From CAVXZE01 sp964615365 (lineage in GTDB: Bacteria > Myxococcota_A > UBA9160 > UBA6930): a DNA stretch of 64,000 nucleotides. Positions 1 to 8,574 of the stretch are shown here, one piece after another. The stretch covers positions 62,001-126,000 of the forward strand of contig CAZTOU010000003.1 in assembly GCA_964615365.1 (NCBI GenBank), written 5' to 3'. The translations under genes and the position numbers were made by a program. Below the pieces are notes generated by a model that saw nothing but the letters and a program-made list of their open reading frames with translations, was not told where the DNA came from and made no database searches. The first letter of the stretch is position 1; the number at the start of each line of letters is the position of its first letter.

Positions 1-346
1 GGTCGCGCGACTGGTTGTTTTCCCCGACGCAGGCGTAGACGCAACGCCGGCAGCCGATGCAGCGGCTCAGGTCCAGGCCGTAACCGAACAGCACCCCGTC
101 GTTGGGTCCGGCAGCATCCACCGTGACCGGCTTGCCGTACTTCTCGGAGTGCTTCCGTTCCAGGCGGCGAATCACGCCTTCGATCTCCTCCGGGGAGAGC
201 TCGCGGAAGTGGGCCTGGAAGTACCCGGCGAGATCGAAGGCCTGCGCTGCACTCGGAACGCCGGCGAGGGCGCCCGCCCCGGCAGCGGTGGCCTTCAGGA
301 ACTGACGGCGGGACGTCGACCGCGCCTTGCGCTCACTCTTCGACAT
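1..346 (-). CDS. Tat-exported 4Fe-4S ferredoxin subunit, partial
   Basis: Only the first 115 residues are visible; the gene runs off the left edge. The N-terminus has a twin-arginine motif (SRRQFLK, residues 12-18) followed by an Ala/Gly-rich segment, so the protein is probably exported folded. A ferredoxin motif CIGCRRCVYAC lies near residue 105, just before the cut. It resembles the periplasmic iron-sulfur subunits (NrfC/PhsB/DsrO class) that couple a cytochrome to an NrfD-type quinone protein. Its start overlaps the end of the upstream tetraheme cytochrome gene by 14 bp, so the two are translationally coupled. The partner membrane protein, if present, lies outside the window. The exact complex is inferred, not shown. 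Confidence 0.8.
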   Translation of the reverse strand, partial: MSKSERKARSTSRRQFLKATAAGAGALAGVPSAAQAFDLAGYFQAHFRELSPEEIEGVIRRLERKHSEKYGKPVTVDAAGPNDGVLFGYGLDLSRCIGCRRCVYACVGENNQSRD

Positions 347-962
347 GCCGTTCCTCCTCCTCTTCGGCGCGGTTCGAAGCTCGGAGCATGGCAGCGGGTA
401 TCGGAGGGGGCTTGGGCTCCAACGGCTTGAAGAGGGGCGAATGGGGATCGTGACAGACGACGCAGGTCCGGTACTCCTTCGGTCCGCGCCAATATCCGGT
501 CCGCTTTCCGTGCACGCCGGCGCGCCAGTCGGGGATCCTCTTGGCGTGGCAGCGCGTGCAGAGACGCCACGACTCCTCCATCTGCACCGGCGAAGCATCC
601 GAGAGGTGCAGTAGATCTCGCTGATCGGACTGGTGGCAATCGAGACACCAGAGATCGCCATGAGCCAGCTCGATGGTGTCGTGCTCGTCGAGCTCGCGCC
701 TCTCGGGATCCGCCAGCTCGTCCTCGTGACAGTCGGTACACGGGAAGTACTCGTCATCGATGGGCGGCGGAGGCAGGAGGACCGGCTCCGGCTCCTCTTC
801 GGAGGTGAGCGGGCGGCTCGGATACCCCTCATCGCTGTTCGAGGGGCGCCACCAGTCGTCCGCCCCGAGCAGGGAAAGGGCAAGCAGGGCGAACAGAAGA
901 AGCGACCACGGCCGCCATTGATGGGGAAGTGCGCGTTTCAGCTCGTGTCGTCTGGAGTCCAT
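333..962 (-). CDS. membrane-anchored tetraheme cytochrome c
   Basis: A 209-residue protein with one N-terminal hydrophobic segment (about residues 14-32), an acidic and proline-rich linker, then four CxxCH heme motifs (CTDCH, CLDCH, CTRCH, CVVCH). The hemes should face the periplasm. I chose the ATG at 962 because the longer reading frame to 1094 adds a basic leader that would bury the signal anchor. It is followed with overlap by the Tat ferredoxin gene, a pairing typical of NrfB/NrfC-like or DsrJ/DsrO-like electron-transfer modules. It is not a close match to NapC/NirT, which have a different heme spacing. Function beyond electron transfer is unknown. Confidence 0.8.
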   Translation of the reverse strand: MDSRRHELKRALPHQWRPWSLLLFALLALSLLGADDWWRPSNSDEGYPSRPLTSEEEPEPVLLPPPPIDDEYFPCTDCHEDELADPERRELDEHDTIELAHGDLWCLDCHQSDQRDLLHLSDASPVQMEESWRLCTRCHAKRIPDWRAGVHGKRTGYWRGPKEYRTCVVCHDPHSPLFKPLEPKPPPIPAAMLRASNRAEEEEERHVEE

Positions 963-1260
963 GACGTGGTCACCTTTCCCGCGCTCGTGGCGTGAAAGCC
1001 GTCGAGGCCGGATCTGTGGCAAGAGCGGCGGAAAAGCTAAGAGAAGCGCGGTCTTCTTGCCAGCTTGGGATTCCATCGCAGCGCGCGAATCCACCCAGAT
1101 CTGGTCCTAGATTCGGCGATCAGGCGTCGTGTAGTCACCCCAGGCCGGCGCGGCTCCCGCAGATCGACAAATCCCCCACGCCGTGATTAACTCTGCTCCG
1201 CGAAGCGCCTTGGGGTGCCAGGAGAGGAAGGGCCGGGACGCCCGACAGGAGGAGAGGCAG
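963..1260. other. intergenic region between divergent cytochrome genes
   Basis: This 298-bp gap separates the minus-strand tetraheme cytochrome from the plus-strand c554-like cytochrome and must hold both promoters. I see no convincing FNR-type palindrome or sigma-54 motif here. A short palindrome CCAGATCTGG lies near 1095. A good ribosome binding site (aggaggag) precedes the ATG at 1261. Confidence 0.5.
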
Positions 1261-1914
1261 ATGACTGGACGGTCGGCTTGGATCGTCGTTGCGATCAGCG
1301 TCGTGCTCGGATTCGGACTGGCGGTGGGGATGGCCGATGCCGCCGGCAAGGAGCCCCAGTACGTCGGCGCGAAGAAGTGCAAGACCTGTCACAAGAAGGA
1401 GCTGATGGGAAATCAGTTCGGCGCCTGGCAGGAGGCAAAGCACGCGAAGGCCTTCGAGATCCTCAAGAGCGACAAGGCGCTGGAGGTCGGCAAGGAGCAG
1501 GGACTCACGGTGCCGCCCCACGAGGCTCCCGAATGCCTCAAGTGCCACGTCACCGCCTATGGGGAGGACCCGTCGAAGTTTGCGAAGGCACCCCTTCCTT
1601 CCGAGGAAGGTGTCGGTTGCGAGTCCTGTCACGGTCCCGGGAGTCTCTACAAGAAGAAGAAGATCATGGCCGACCGGGCCAAGTCAGTGGCCGCCGGTAT
1701 GTGGGAGGTCGACAAGGACGACCAGATCTGCGCCGCCTGCCACAACTCGGATGCCCCCACCGCACCCGCGGAGGGGTATGACTTCGCGAAGCTCCGGGAG
1801 GGCGTCCAGCATCCCATCCCTGCCAAGGTGAAGGGCAAGTACATCGAGATGGAGAAGAAGCTCCGGGCCGAGAAGCGCGCGGCCGGTGGGGCGGCCGGGG
1901 ACGAAGAGGAATAG
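1261..1914 (+). CDS. tetraheme cytochrome c, c554 family
   Basis: A 217-residue secreted cytochrome. Residues 1-27 form a cleavable signal peptide. Four heme motifs follow (CKTCH, CLKCH, CESCH, CAACH), and the segment after the first heme (FGAWQEAKHAKAFEIL) is typical of the cytochrome c554 family, known as an electron carrier in nitrifiers and found in many anaerobes. The C-terminus is Lys/Glu-rich with a Gly/Ala tail. The ATG at 1261 is chosen because of an aggaggag ribosome site a few bases upstream; an in-frame ATG at 1183 would add a leader before the signal. It stands alone, convergent with the Nxr-type operon, so a role as periplasmic carrier for that enzyme is plausible but inferred. 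Confidence 0.85.
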   Translation: MTGRSAWIVVAISVVLGFGLAVGMADAAGKEPQYVGAKKCKTCHKKELMGNQFGAWQEAKHAKAFEILKSDKALEVGKEQGLTVPPHEAPECLKCHVTAYGEDPSKFAKAPLPSEEGVGCESCHGPGSLYKKKKIMADRAKSVAAGMWEVDKDDQICAACHNSDAPTAPAEGYDFAKLREGVQHPIPAKVKGKYIEMEKKLRAEKRAAGGAAGDEEE

Positions 1915-1947
1915 CCAGCCGCGCTACCCAGGGAGCCTTATTCAGCT

Positions 1948-2493
1948 TTACACCAGCGCGGCCATTTCCTCGACGATGGCTTCGTTCACCTGCATCGCGT
2001 TCGGCCCTTTGTTGGCGGCATACTTGTCGAATTCCTCCCTCAGCCAAAGCATTTCGTCCTCAGTCAGCGTCTTGGCGACCAGCGGGTAGAATATTCTGTT
2101 CTCCGCGTTGATATGGCGGCGAAGTGTCTCGATGTAGTCGCACAGATTCCTGTGGAGTCGGCGAACCTCGGACTGGCTGTTCTCGGAGTAGGCGTCCAGC
2201 GACTTCGAGATCTCGTTCATGTAATTGTGCAAGGTATGATGCTGGTCTCTCAGCCGCTCGATCTCCGCGTCGAGCTCCCCTTCGCGCTTCTGCGCCAACA
2301 TCCCGAACATGACGATCTCTTCTTTGTAGTGGTGGAACTTGTTCGTGAAGTTCAGGGTGAAGCGCACGGCCTTCTCGAAGAACTCCTTTGGCGGACGCTG
2401 ATTGCGTTCGATTCGTTCGGCTGCCGTCGTCAGCAGGTCCAGGCCCCTCTGTATCAGGCGATGCTCTTCGACCAGGGTTTCGATTGCGTTCAC
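1948..2493 (-). CDS. hemerythrin-like HHE domain protein
   Basis: A 181-residue all-helical protein with the histidine/glutamate ligand pattern of HHE hemerythrins: EEHRLIQRGL near residue 10, FHHYKEEIVMFGML near 54-67, DQHHTLHNYM near 85, and RRHINAENRIFYPL near 130. Such proteins bind a di-iron centre and are linked to oxygen or nitric oxide sensing, storage or repair. It has no signal peptide, so it is cytoplasmic. It starts with GTG inside the stop of the torD-like gene (GTGA overlap) and is the last gene of the Nxr operon. A role in NO or oxygen handling during nitrate/nitrite turnover fits but is inferred. Confidence 0.85.
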   Translation of the reverse strand: MNAIETLVEEHRLIQRGLDLLTTAAERIERNQRPPKEFFEKAVRFTLNFTNKFHHYKEEIVMFGMLAQKREGELDAEIERLRDQHHTLHNYMNEISKSLDAYSENSQSEVRRLHRNLCDYIETLRRHINAENRIFYPLVAKTLTEDEMLWLREEFDKYAANKGPNAMQVNEAIVEEMAALV

Positions 2494-3113
2494 TTCGGAT
2501 CTCCTTCTTCTTCGGTACTTGCTCTTGGAGCAGCGTGTTCCGATCCTTCGATGTGCCTCTCGGCAATGACCCGTGCAGCGGCGGACAGATGAGGGACCCC
2601 GGTGGCAGAGATGCGGTCGGCCCAGTTTTCGGCGAACTGGCCGAGATGGTCACCGATGAAGCGGCGCCGGGCGCCGGCGGTGGTCTCGGCGCTCTCCTCG
2701 TCACCGTGAGCGAGCGCGCGCGCCTCCTTGAGGCAGAGGTAGCCGACGAAACCAGCCTCGACGGCGACGTGGTCGAGGGGATCCTCGGCCTGAGGCCGGA
2801 AGGCGAAGGCCTCGTAAAATCCAGCGATGTCGGCGAGGATCTGGCCGGGGTCTTCCCGGTGGCGCCAGGTGGTCTCCCGTGGCGAGACGAATCCACCCTC
2901 GGCAAAGAGGCTCAGATAGGCTCCCTCGGTGGCGCCGCGCGCGTCATGCACGGCCTGTTTCAGCTGTCTGTTCCGCGTCTCGGCCGCCAGCGCCTCGGCC
3001 TCCTCGAGCCATCCGGGCCGCGGGCGCTCGAGGAGCAGGCCGATCAGACGCCAGTCCAGGGCGTCGGCCATCGCCCGCCTCGACTCGTGTTTGGGGTTCA
3101 GTGTGGCGGTCAT
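2490..3113 (-). CDS. TorD/DmsD-type molybdoenzyme chaperone
   Basis: A 207-residue helical cytoplasmic protein with the family signature near residue 125: an acidic residue, P-L-D-H, then a hydrophobic helix (EDPLDHVAVEAGFVGYL). TorD-family chaperones hold the apo-catalytic subunit, help insert the molybdenum cofactor and check the Tat signal before export. Its place directly after the three Nxr-type subunit genes, five bases from the gamma-subunit stop, says that its client is the large subunit encoded at 5128-8574. ATG at 3113. Nxr and related type II DMSO reductase operons commonly carry such a chaperone. Confidence 0.88.
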   Translation of the reverse strand: MTATLNPKHESRRAMADALDWRLIGLLLERPRPGWLEEAEALAAETRNRQLKQAVHDARGATEGAYLSLFAEGGFVSPRETTWRHREDPGQILADIAGFYEAFAFRPQAEDPLDHVAVEAGFVGYLCLKEARALAHGDEESAETTAGARRRFIGDHLGQFAENWADRISATGVPHLSAAARVIAERHIEGSEHAAPRASTEEEGDPK

Positions 3114-3118
3114 CTCAC

Positions 3119-3970
3119 TCACTCCACGGTCAGGGGAATCCAGCCCGACCGCATCTTGCGGGAGCCGGCCTCGTTGCGGGCGCCATTCCAGACGGCGAAG
3201 GCGACGACCGAGCGGCCACCACTCTCCAGGCCGTCCGGGAGGGGGCGGCTGATGACGACTTCCCATCCAGCCGGGCTGTGGCGCCCGCTGCCATCGGACT
3301 GGGTCGCGTCGGCGCGGCTCAGGCTGCCCGGGCCCAGGGCGATCAGGTCTTCCACCGGGCTGTCGCGCGGGCCGGCCCGGTCGTTGTCGAGTGCCCTGGC
3401 GGGTGCGTAGCGGAGCGCCATTTTTCGCTGCTCCTCGGAGCCCGGCTCGAGATGGGCCGCCTCGTAGGGATAGTGGTCCACCGAGGCGTTGGGATAGAGG
3501 TCGCGAATGGTGTCGCCGCGGCCATCGACGACGGCCTGCCAGGAGGCGCGCCAGTAGCTGACCTCCACCGGCTTGGATTTCTCTCCCATCTGGGGATCGG
3601 GCACGTTGGCCGTGACGGTCTGCGGAAGCTGAATGGCACAGGCGTCGTCGAAGCGAGCCGCGCCGGGCAGGTCGTCTCGAGTCTCGTCGTCCCACGCCAG
3701 CCGCAGGGCAAGTCGTTCACCGTCGGATACCGCCTGGACCCGGACCTCCGGCGTCGATGTCTCCAGCAGCCGCGGTTCGACGACATCCTGGAGGAGGAGC
3801 TTCGCGGTGTAGACGGGTGCCTCCGCCCAGGCGGCGTCGCCGGGGTCGACGGGGAGGGCGTCGCTGTGGACGGCGCTGACCTCGACCGCCGGCGGCACCG
3901 TCGGCTCCCCGCAGGAGAGGGTCAGGGCCGCGGCGACAGCGAAGGGGGAAGAAAGTCGAAGCGTTCGCAT
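3119..3970 (-). CDS. nxrC: heme b gamma subunit of type II DMSO reductase family (NxrC-like)
   Basis: A 283-residue exported protein of the ethylbenzene dehydrogenase gamma / heme b subunit family. It has a hydrophobic leader ending at a cysteine (LTLSCGEP), so it may be a lipoprotein, although the residue at -3 is not ideal. The body is beta-rich, with family-type segments such as LALRLAWDDETRDD and YWRASWQAV. In relatives one heme b is held by Met and Lys; the exact ligands cannot be fixed here, with KMALRY a candidate region. The start at 3970 has a gaggag ribosome site 7 bases upstream, and two upstream in-frame ATGs are less well placed. It would pass electrons between the FeS subunit and periplasmic cytochromes. 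Confidence 0.8.
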   Translation of the reverse strand: MRTLRLSSPFAVAAALTLSCGEPTVPPAVEVSAVHSDALPVDPGDAAWAEAPVYTAKLLLQDVVEPRLLETSTPEVRVQAVSDGERLALRLAWDDETRDDLPGAARFDDACAIQLPQTVTANVPDPQMGEKSKPVEVSYWRASWQAVVDGRGDTIRDLYPNASVDHYPYEAAHLEPGSEEQRKMALRYAPARALDNDRAGPRDSPVEDLIALGPGSLSRADATQSDGSGRHSPAGWEVVISRPLPDGLESGGRSVVAFAVWNGARNEAGSRKMRSGWIPLTVE

Positions 3971-3981
3971 CGTCTCGCTCC

Positions 3982-5112
3982 TCATGGGCAATTGCTGCGA
4001 GTCACGTCGAGTGACTCGTCGAAGGCCTGGCGGACGTGGATGGGCTCGCGCAGCGGAACGCGGATGATCTCGTCGCCGTTCTCCTCCTGGCCGATGACGA
4101 GATCTCCCTTGCGGCGCCAGCGCGGGACGACCTTCTCGGTGCAGCCGAAGAGACTGAGGAGACCGGAAAGGTCGGGATCATTGGAGGCGCCTCGGTAGAC
4201 CTCGACCGCATGGCGAAATCCCGGCCCGAACATCTGATACAGGAAGGGCTCGGGTACGTGGATCGGCGGGATGTAGTAGACGTTGGGCTCCAGTCCCAGC
4301 TGGGGGAGGAGCGGCAGTGCGACCTTTCGGACGTGGACGAGGTAGTCGATGGGGTTGTCCTCGCGGGCATCCTCGGGCAGAGAGACCCAGCCGACGTGTC
4401 GGATCTTCCCGATGCAGTTGACGAAGCACTGGGGTTGAATGCCCTGCTCGATCTTGGGGAAGCAGCCGATGCACTTCTCGCTGGTTCCAGTGGTGGGGTT
4501 GGGGAAGACCTTCTTGTAGGGGCAAGCCTTGACGCACTCGCGGTAACCGCGGCAGCGCTCCTGGTCGACCAGGACGATTCCGTCCTCGGGACGCTTGTAG
4601 ATCGAGCCGCGCGGGCAAGAGGCGAGGCAGGCTGGATGGGTGCAGTGGTTGCAGATGCGGGCGAGGTAGAACATCCAGCTCAACTCGTGGGGGAGTTCGA
4701 TGTGGGCGCCGCGGGTCACGCCGCCGGCGCAGTCGTCCTCACCGCAGTTGGGGTGGGCGTAGTCCTCGTCGTCCGGCCGCCAGCCGAGAGCGCGTTCGCC
4801 GGCACCGGCCGCCTCGAAGATCGTCCGACCCTCGTAGGTCGTTCCCCGCCACTGCTGGGCGCCGAGCGCCTCTAGCAGCTTGACGTCCCAGCCGAGCGGG
4901 TAGAAGCCGTAGGGCTTGGATTCGACATTGTTCCAGAGCATGTACTCCTGGCCCTTGCCGGAGGTCCAGGTGGTCTTGCAGGCGAGGGTGCAGGTCTGGC
5001 AGGCAATGCACTTGTTGATGTCGAAGACCGCGGCGAACTGTCTGCGCGGGCGCGACTCGGGGTACCAGTACGACATCGACCTCTCGATCTGCCAGTTCCG
5101 TACGAGCGACAT
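3982..5112 (-). CDS. nxrB: iron-sulfur beta subunit, nitrite oxidoreductase/nitrate reductase (NxrB-like)
   Basis: A 376-residue ferredoxin-type subunit with four cysteine groups: CIACQTCTLACK (from about residue 35), CNHCTHPACLASCP (about 155), CRGYRECVKACPYKKVF (about 185) and CIGCFPKIEQGIQPQCFVNC (about 215). The Tyr in place of one Cys of the third group is the position occupied by Trp in NarH and goes with a 3Fe-4S cluster. The stretch WNNVESKPYGFYPLGWD is highly characteristic of NxrB of nitrite oxidisers and anammox bacteria. There is no signal peptide, so it is presumably exported by hitch-hiking on the Tat signal of the alpha subunit. It lies 15 bp after that gene. Confidence 0.9.
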   Translation of the reverse strand: MSLVRNWQIERSMSYWYPESRPRRQFAAVFDINKCIACQTCTLACKTTWTSGKGQEYMLWNNVESKPYGFYPLGWDVKLLEALGAQQWRGTTYEGRTIFEAAGAGERALGWRPDDEDYAHPNCGEDDCAGGVTRGAHIELPHELSWMFYLARICNHCTHPACLASCPRGSIYKRPEDGIVLVDQERCRGYRECVKACPYKKVFPNPTTGTSEKCIGCFPKIEQGIQPQCFVNCIGKIRHVGWVSLPEDAREDNPIDYLVHVRKVALPLLPQLGLEPNVYYIPPIHVPEPFLYQMFGPGFRHAVEVYRGASNDPDLSGLLSLFGCTEKVVPRWRRKGDLVIGQEENGDEIIRVPLREPIHVRQAFDESLDVTRSNCP

Positions 5113-5127
5113 GGTCTATGACCCCTC

Positions 5128-8100
5128 TCAAACTCGGTTCTTGGATACGAAGCCGCCCTGCAGGTACTTCCGCATCGCCTCGTTCTCGTAGCTCGGGCGC
5201 AGACCCTGGGCGGCGGGACGCCAGAGCCCTTCGGCGCCGATGCCGCCCGGCTCGGCACGGGTGATCTTCACGATCGACTCGCGCGGTGCGCCGGTGGGAC
5301 AGTGGACGTCGGGCAGGAAGCCCTTGCCGATCTGCTGGCCGGCGATGCCCTTGCGCACCAGTGAGTCGGTCATCCAGGTGGGCTTGAGCCAGCCGCGAGT
5401 GGCCGACTGATGCGACCCGGAGCGGAACAGCGACTGGTAACCGGTGCGGGGGTTCTTCGCCAGGCCGTCGGGCCGCGTCTCACGGCCCTCGACGGAGCCG
5501 GGCGTCGAGCCGTACATGTTGAACCACATGCGGGTGATGCCCAAAGGCGTGCCGGGGTAGTAGCGGGCGCGGCAGAGCAGGCGCGAGAATTTGTAGTCCT
5601 CCGGTCTCTTCTCCCAGCCGCGGAAGGGACGGTCCTCGGGGTCGGAGTCGATCCAGACGTAGTCGCCGTCCTCGACGCCCAGGGCCTTGGCATCTTCCGG
5701 GTTGATGTCGACGTAGCCCTCGCCGACGCCGGGCTTGCGCTTGTCGTGACGGTAGATGTCTCCGAACGGACCGAACAGAATGGCGATCATGTCAGTATCC
5801 ACCGGCAGGGTGTGCGCGCCGTGGCGATACTTGGGGGTATGGAAGACGAAGGTGTAGCCGTCGGCCCGCAGAGGATGCGGCGCGTTCTTCTGCTCCGACC
5901 AGGGGCGGACGACGTTGCGCCCCTGGCGGGTCTCGCCCGAGATGTCATCCCGCCGAACGCCGTAGTCCTCAGGGCCCGCCGGACGGATCCACTCGGACGG
6001 CGGGGCGACGATGACGTTGGGCTCGTAGAACGTCGAGTCGATTGGCTCGCGGTGGACGGGCAGGTTCTCACCCGCCTCGATGAACTCGTCCTCGTCGCGG
6101 TAGAACTCGAGTCGTCCGGTCTTGGTATACCAGGGCCGCGAATCACTCACCTGCTCGTAGCCGACCGTCTTCGGGTAGGTCCGATTCATCATCAGGGTCG
6201 GGATCCCCTGTTTGGCCTTCGCTTCGATCTCGAGGAAGTCGTAGCCCTTGGTGTTCGAGGAGTGATCGAGAATGCGCTGCAGGTAGACGTCGGTTCGGCC
6301 CTCCTCGACGAAGCGCCACATGTCCCTGAAGCGCTGGTCGCCGGTCAACTCGGCCATCTTGCGGCCCACCAGGGCCAGGACCTCGATGTCGCCGAGAGTC
6401 TCGAAGGCGCGGGGAATCGGGGTGCGCGGGAAGACGGTGAGGAAGGGATTGGTCACCGAGCCGGTCATGTCCGGGTGCTTGAGCTCCGACCAGGAGTCGA
6501 CGGCGAAGACGACGTCGGCCCACTCACAGGAGGTCGACCACCACCAGTCCTGCACGGCGATCATCTCGATGTTGGGCAGGACGTTGTTGACCACGTTGTA
6601 GTGCCACTTGACGTTGCCGAGGATCGAGTTGGCGTTGGCGAACCACATCGACTTGGTGGGGGTCGGCATGTGAGTCGATCCGGTGAGCATTCGGTTGCCG
6701 ACCTTGAGCGGCTTGTCCTCGTGGTTGTAGAAGTGGGCCGACTCGGCCCTCCAGTACTGCTTGGGCCGGGCGGGCTTGTCGGGGTCGAGCTCGATGTCGA
6801 AGGGGTTCTCGCCGATCCACTGAGGGAACCCATTGAACAGCGCAACTCGGTAGTTTCCGGCGTAGGAGCCGACGTTGCCGGTGATCCGGCCGACGTTGCC
6901 GGTGAGCGCGGCGAGCAGGAGAACCGCGCGATCCTTGTTGTCGTTGTTGAAGAACTGATTCGGCCCCATGCCCACGCCGAACAACGTGGTTCCCGGCTCG
7001 GCGGCGATCTCGCGGGCGAGCTGCTCGACCGCCTTCGCCGGGGCCCAGGTGAGGTCCTCGACCGTCTCGGGATCGAAGTGATCGGCGTACTGCTTGATCA
7101 CGTCGAAGCTGGGGCGGCATCGCACGGTCTGCCCGTCGGCCAGCGTGACCTCGACCTCACCCTCGAGCAGCGGCTCGCCGATGGTCGAGAGCCGGCCGAC
7201 CTGGTCACGCGTGAGGCGTTGGGGCGCGTTGCTCTTCTGGTCCCACCAGACGGCGTCACCCCACTCGTCGCGTAGGCTCTCAGGAATGATCTGGTCGTGG
7301 TGGGAGCCTGGATGGCCGGCCGACTCACCGTCGCGCAGGATGCGCGTCTGGTTCCGAAGCGGCGCGGGGCCGCCGCCGAAGACATCCTCGGCCCGCAGGC
7401 GCTTGAGATTGTCCGTGCGCACCAGGGTCGGCAGGTCGGTCCAGCGAAGCACGTAGTCGCGGTCGTAGGTTTCATCGCGCAGGATCACGTGCGCCAGCCC
7501 GAGCGCCAGAGCGGGAGTCATGCCGGGGCGGACCACGATGACCTCGTCACCCTTGCTGGCCGTCGCCGAGTACTCGCAGGCGATCACGACGATCTTGGTT
7601 CCCTTGAGGCGCGCCTCGGTGAGCCAGTGTCCGTCGGGCATCTTGGTGCAGATCCAGTTCATGCCCCAGATGACGCCGATCCGTGCGTGCTCGATGGAGT
7701 TGAGATCCCACTCGACTGTCTGCTGGCCTGTCACCATCGGGTGGCCGGGGGGGAGGTCCGTGTGCCACGAGTAGTTGTCGAAGCCGCGTCCTCCGAGGGC
7801 CTGGTCGGGGCCGATGCCGCGGATCTTTGCGTCGAGCAGCGCCATCGAGTTGGCCATGCGGTAGTGGCCGAAGATGCGGGTCATCCCCAGCAGGGGCATC
7901 CCGCCGCGAAACTTGAGCACCTGGGTGCCGGCGCCGTGGGTGGTCTGGATGGTCTCTTCCATGTAGCCCTGGGCGCGCAGGCGCTCCATTCCCTCCTCGC
8001 CGGAATAGGTCTCTGCGATGTTCTTCAGCGTGGCCGCGACCACGGAAGCCGCCTCGTCGTGGGTGACGCGCACCCACTCGTCACGCGCCCGGTTGAGATA

Positions 8101-8574
8101 CTCGACCGGGGGTCTACCATCCTCGCCGCGCGGGAATCCGGCGTCGACCCAGCGCTTGAACCCCGCGCGGATCCGGCAGTGCCGGACGCGGCGATCGCCG
8201 TAGAACCGCCGCGTCAGGGCGAGCCCCTTCTGGCAACAGCGCGGGTCCCAACGGTGAGAGGCCCGGTTGCCATCGAGATCGGTCGCTTCGCCGTAGCGCA
8301 TCGTCGGGCCGATGCGGACCATGACCCCGGAGCGCACGTGGGCGTCGAGGATGCAGTTGTGGGTATCGTTCGGAGCGCACAGGAAGGTGAACTTCGAATC
8401 GGTTTGCCAGAGATCGCGGTAGCTCCGCTCCCAGTCACGGCTGGGGTAGTGCGCGAGCGGATTCTCGATGGCGTCGAGGGCCCAGGCCTGGTTGGCGGAA
8501 GCGGCGAAGGCGCCGAATCCGGCCACCGCCATCGCCTCGAGGAATCCTCGGCGGGTCATGTCCACGGGCTTCAT
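5128..8574 (-). CDS. nxrA: molybdopterin catalytic subunit, periplasmic nitrite oxidoreductase/nitrate reductase (NxrA-like)
   Basis: An 1148-residue Tat-exported type II DMSO reductase family enzyme (MTRRGFLEAMAV near residue 6, signal end at SANQAWA). FeS ligands are likely in LCAPNDTHNC (about residue 60) and RWDPRCC. The Mo-ligand aspartate is expected in SWHTDLPPGHP, equivalent to CDLPPASP of NarG. The C-terminal stretch TGYQSLFRSGSHQSATRGW and the total length match NxrA of Nitrospira and anammox bacteria better than NarG, ClrA or EbdA. The ATG at 8574 has gggaggtg five bases upstream and overlaps the heptaheme gene stop (ATGA). It interconverts nitrite and nitrate; direction cannot be read from sequence. 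Related substrates (chlorate, selenate) cannot be excluded. Confidence 0.9.
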   Translation of the reverse strand: MKPVDMTRRGFLEAMAVAGFGAFAASANQAWALDAIENPLAHYPSRDWERSYRDLWQTDSKFTFLCAPNDTHNCILDAHVRSGVMVRIGPTMRYGEATDLDGNRASHRWDPRCCQKGLALTRRFYGDRRVRHCRIRAGFKRWVDAGFPRGEDGRPPVEYLNRARDEWVRVTHDEAASVVAATLKNIAETYSGEEGMERLRAQGYMEETIQTTHGAGTQVLKFRGGMPLLGMTRIFGHYRMANSMALLDAKIRGIGPDQALGGRGFDNYSWHTDLPPGHPMVTGQQTVEWDLNSIEHARIGVIWGMNWICTKMPDGHWLTEARLKGTKIVVIACEYSATASKGDEVIVVRPGMTPALALGLAHVILRDETYDRDYVLRWTDLPTLVRTDNLKRLRAEDVFGGGPAPLRNQTRILRDGESAGHPGSHHDQIIPESLRDEWGDAVWWDQKSNAPQRLTRDQVGRLSTIGEPLLEGEVEVTLADGQTVRCRPSFDVIKQYADHFDPETVEDLTWAPAKAVEQLAREIAAEPGTTLFGVGMGPNQFFNNDNKDRAVLLLAALTGNVGRITGNVGSYAGNYRVALFNGFPQWIGENPFDIELDPDKPARPKQYWRAESAHFYNHEDKPLKVGNRMLTGSTHMPTPTKSMWFANANSILGNVKWHYNVVNNVLPNIEMIAVQDWWWSTSCEWADVVFAVDSWSELKHPDMTGSVTNPFLTVFPRTPIPRAFETLGDIEVLALVGRKMAELTGDQRFRDMWRFVEEGRTDVYLQRILDHSSNTKGYDFLEIEAKAKQGIPTLMMNRTYPKTVGYEQVSDSRPWYTKTGRLEFYRDEDEFIEAGENLPVHREPIDSTFYEPNVIVAPPSEWIRPAGPEDYGVRRDDISGETRQGRNVVRPWSEQKNAPHPLRADGYTFVFHTPKYRHGAHTLPVDTDMIAILFGPFGDIYRHDKRKPGVGEGYVDINPEDAKALGVEDGDYVWIDSDPEDRPFRGWEKRPEDYKFSRLLCRARYYPGTPLGITRMWFNMYGSTPGSVEGRETRPDGLAKNPRTGYQSLFRSGSHQSATRGWLKPTWMTDSLVRKGIAGQQIGKGFLPDVHCPTGAPRESIVKITRAEPGGIGAEGLWRPAAQGLRPSYENEAMRKYLQGGFVSKNRV

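Noticed and set aside
5410..7275. 621-codon plus-strand frame opposite nxrA
   Set aside because: Reverse-frame shadow of the nxrA-like gene with no recognisable domain or ribosome site.
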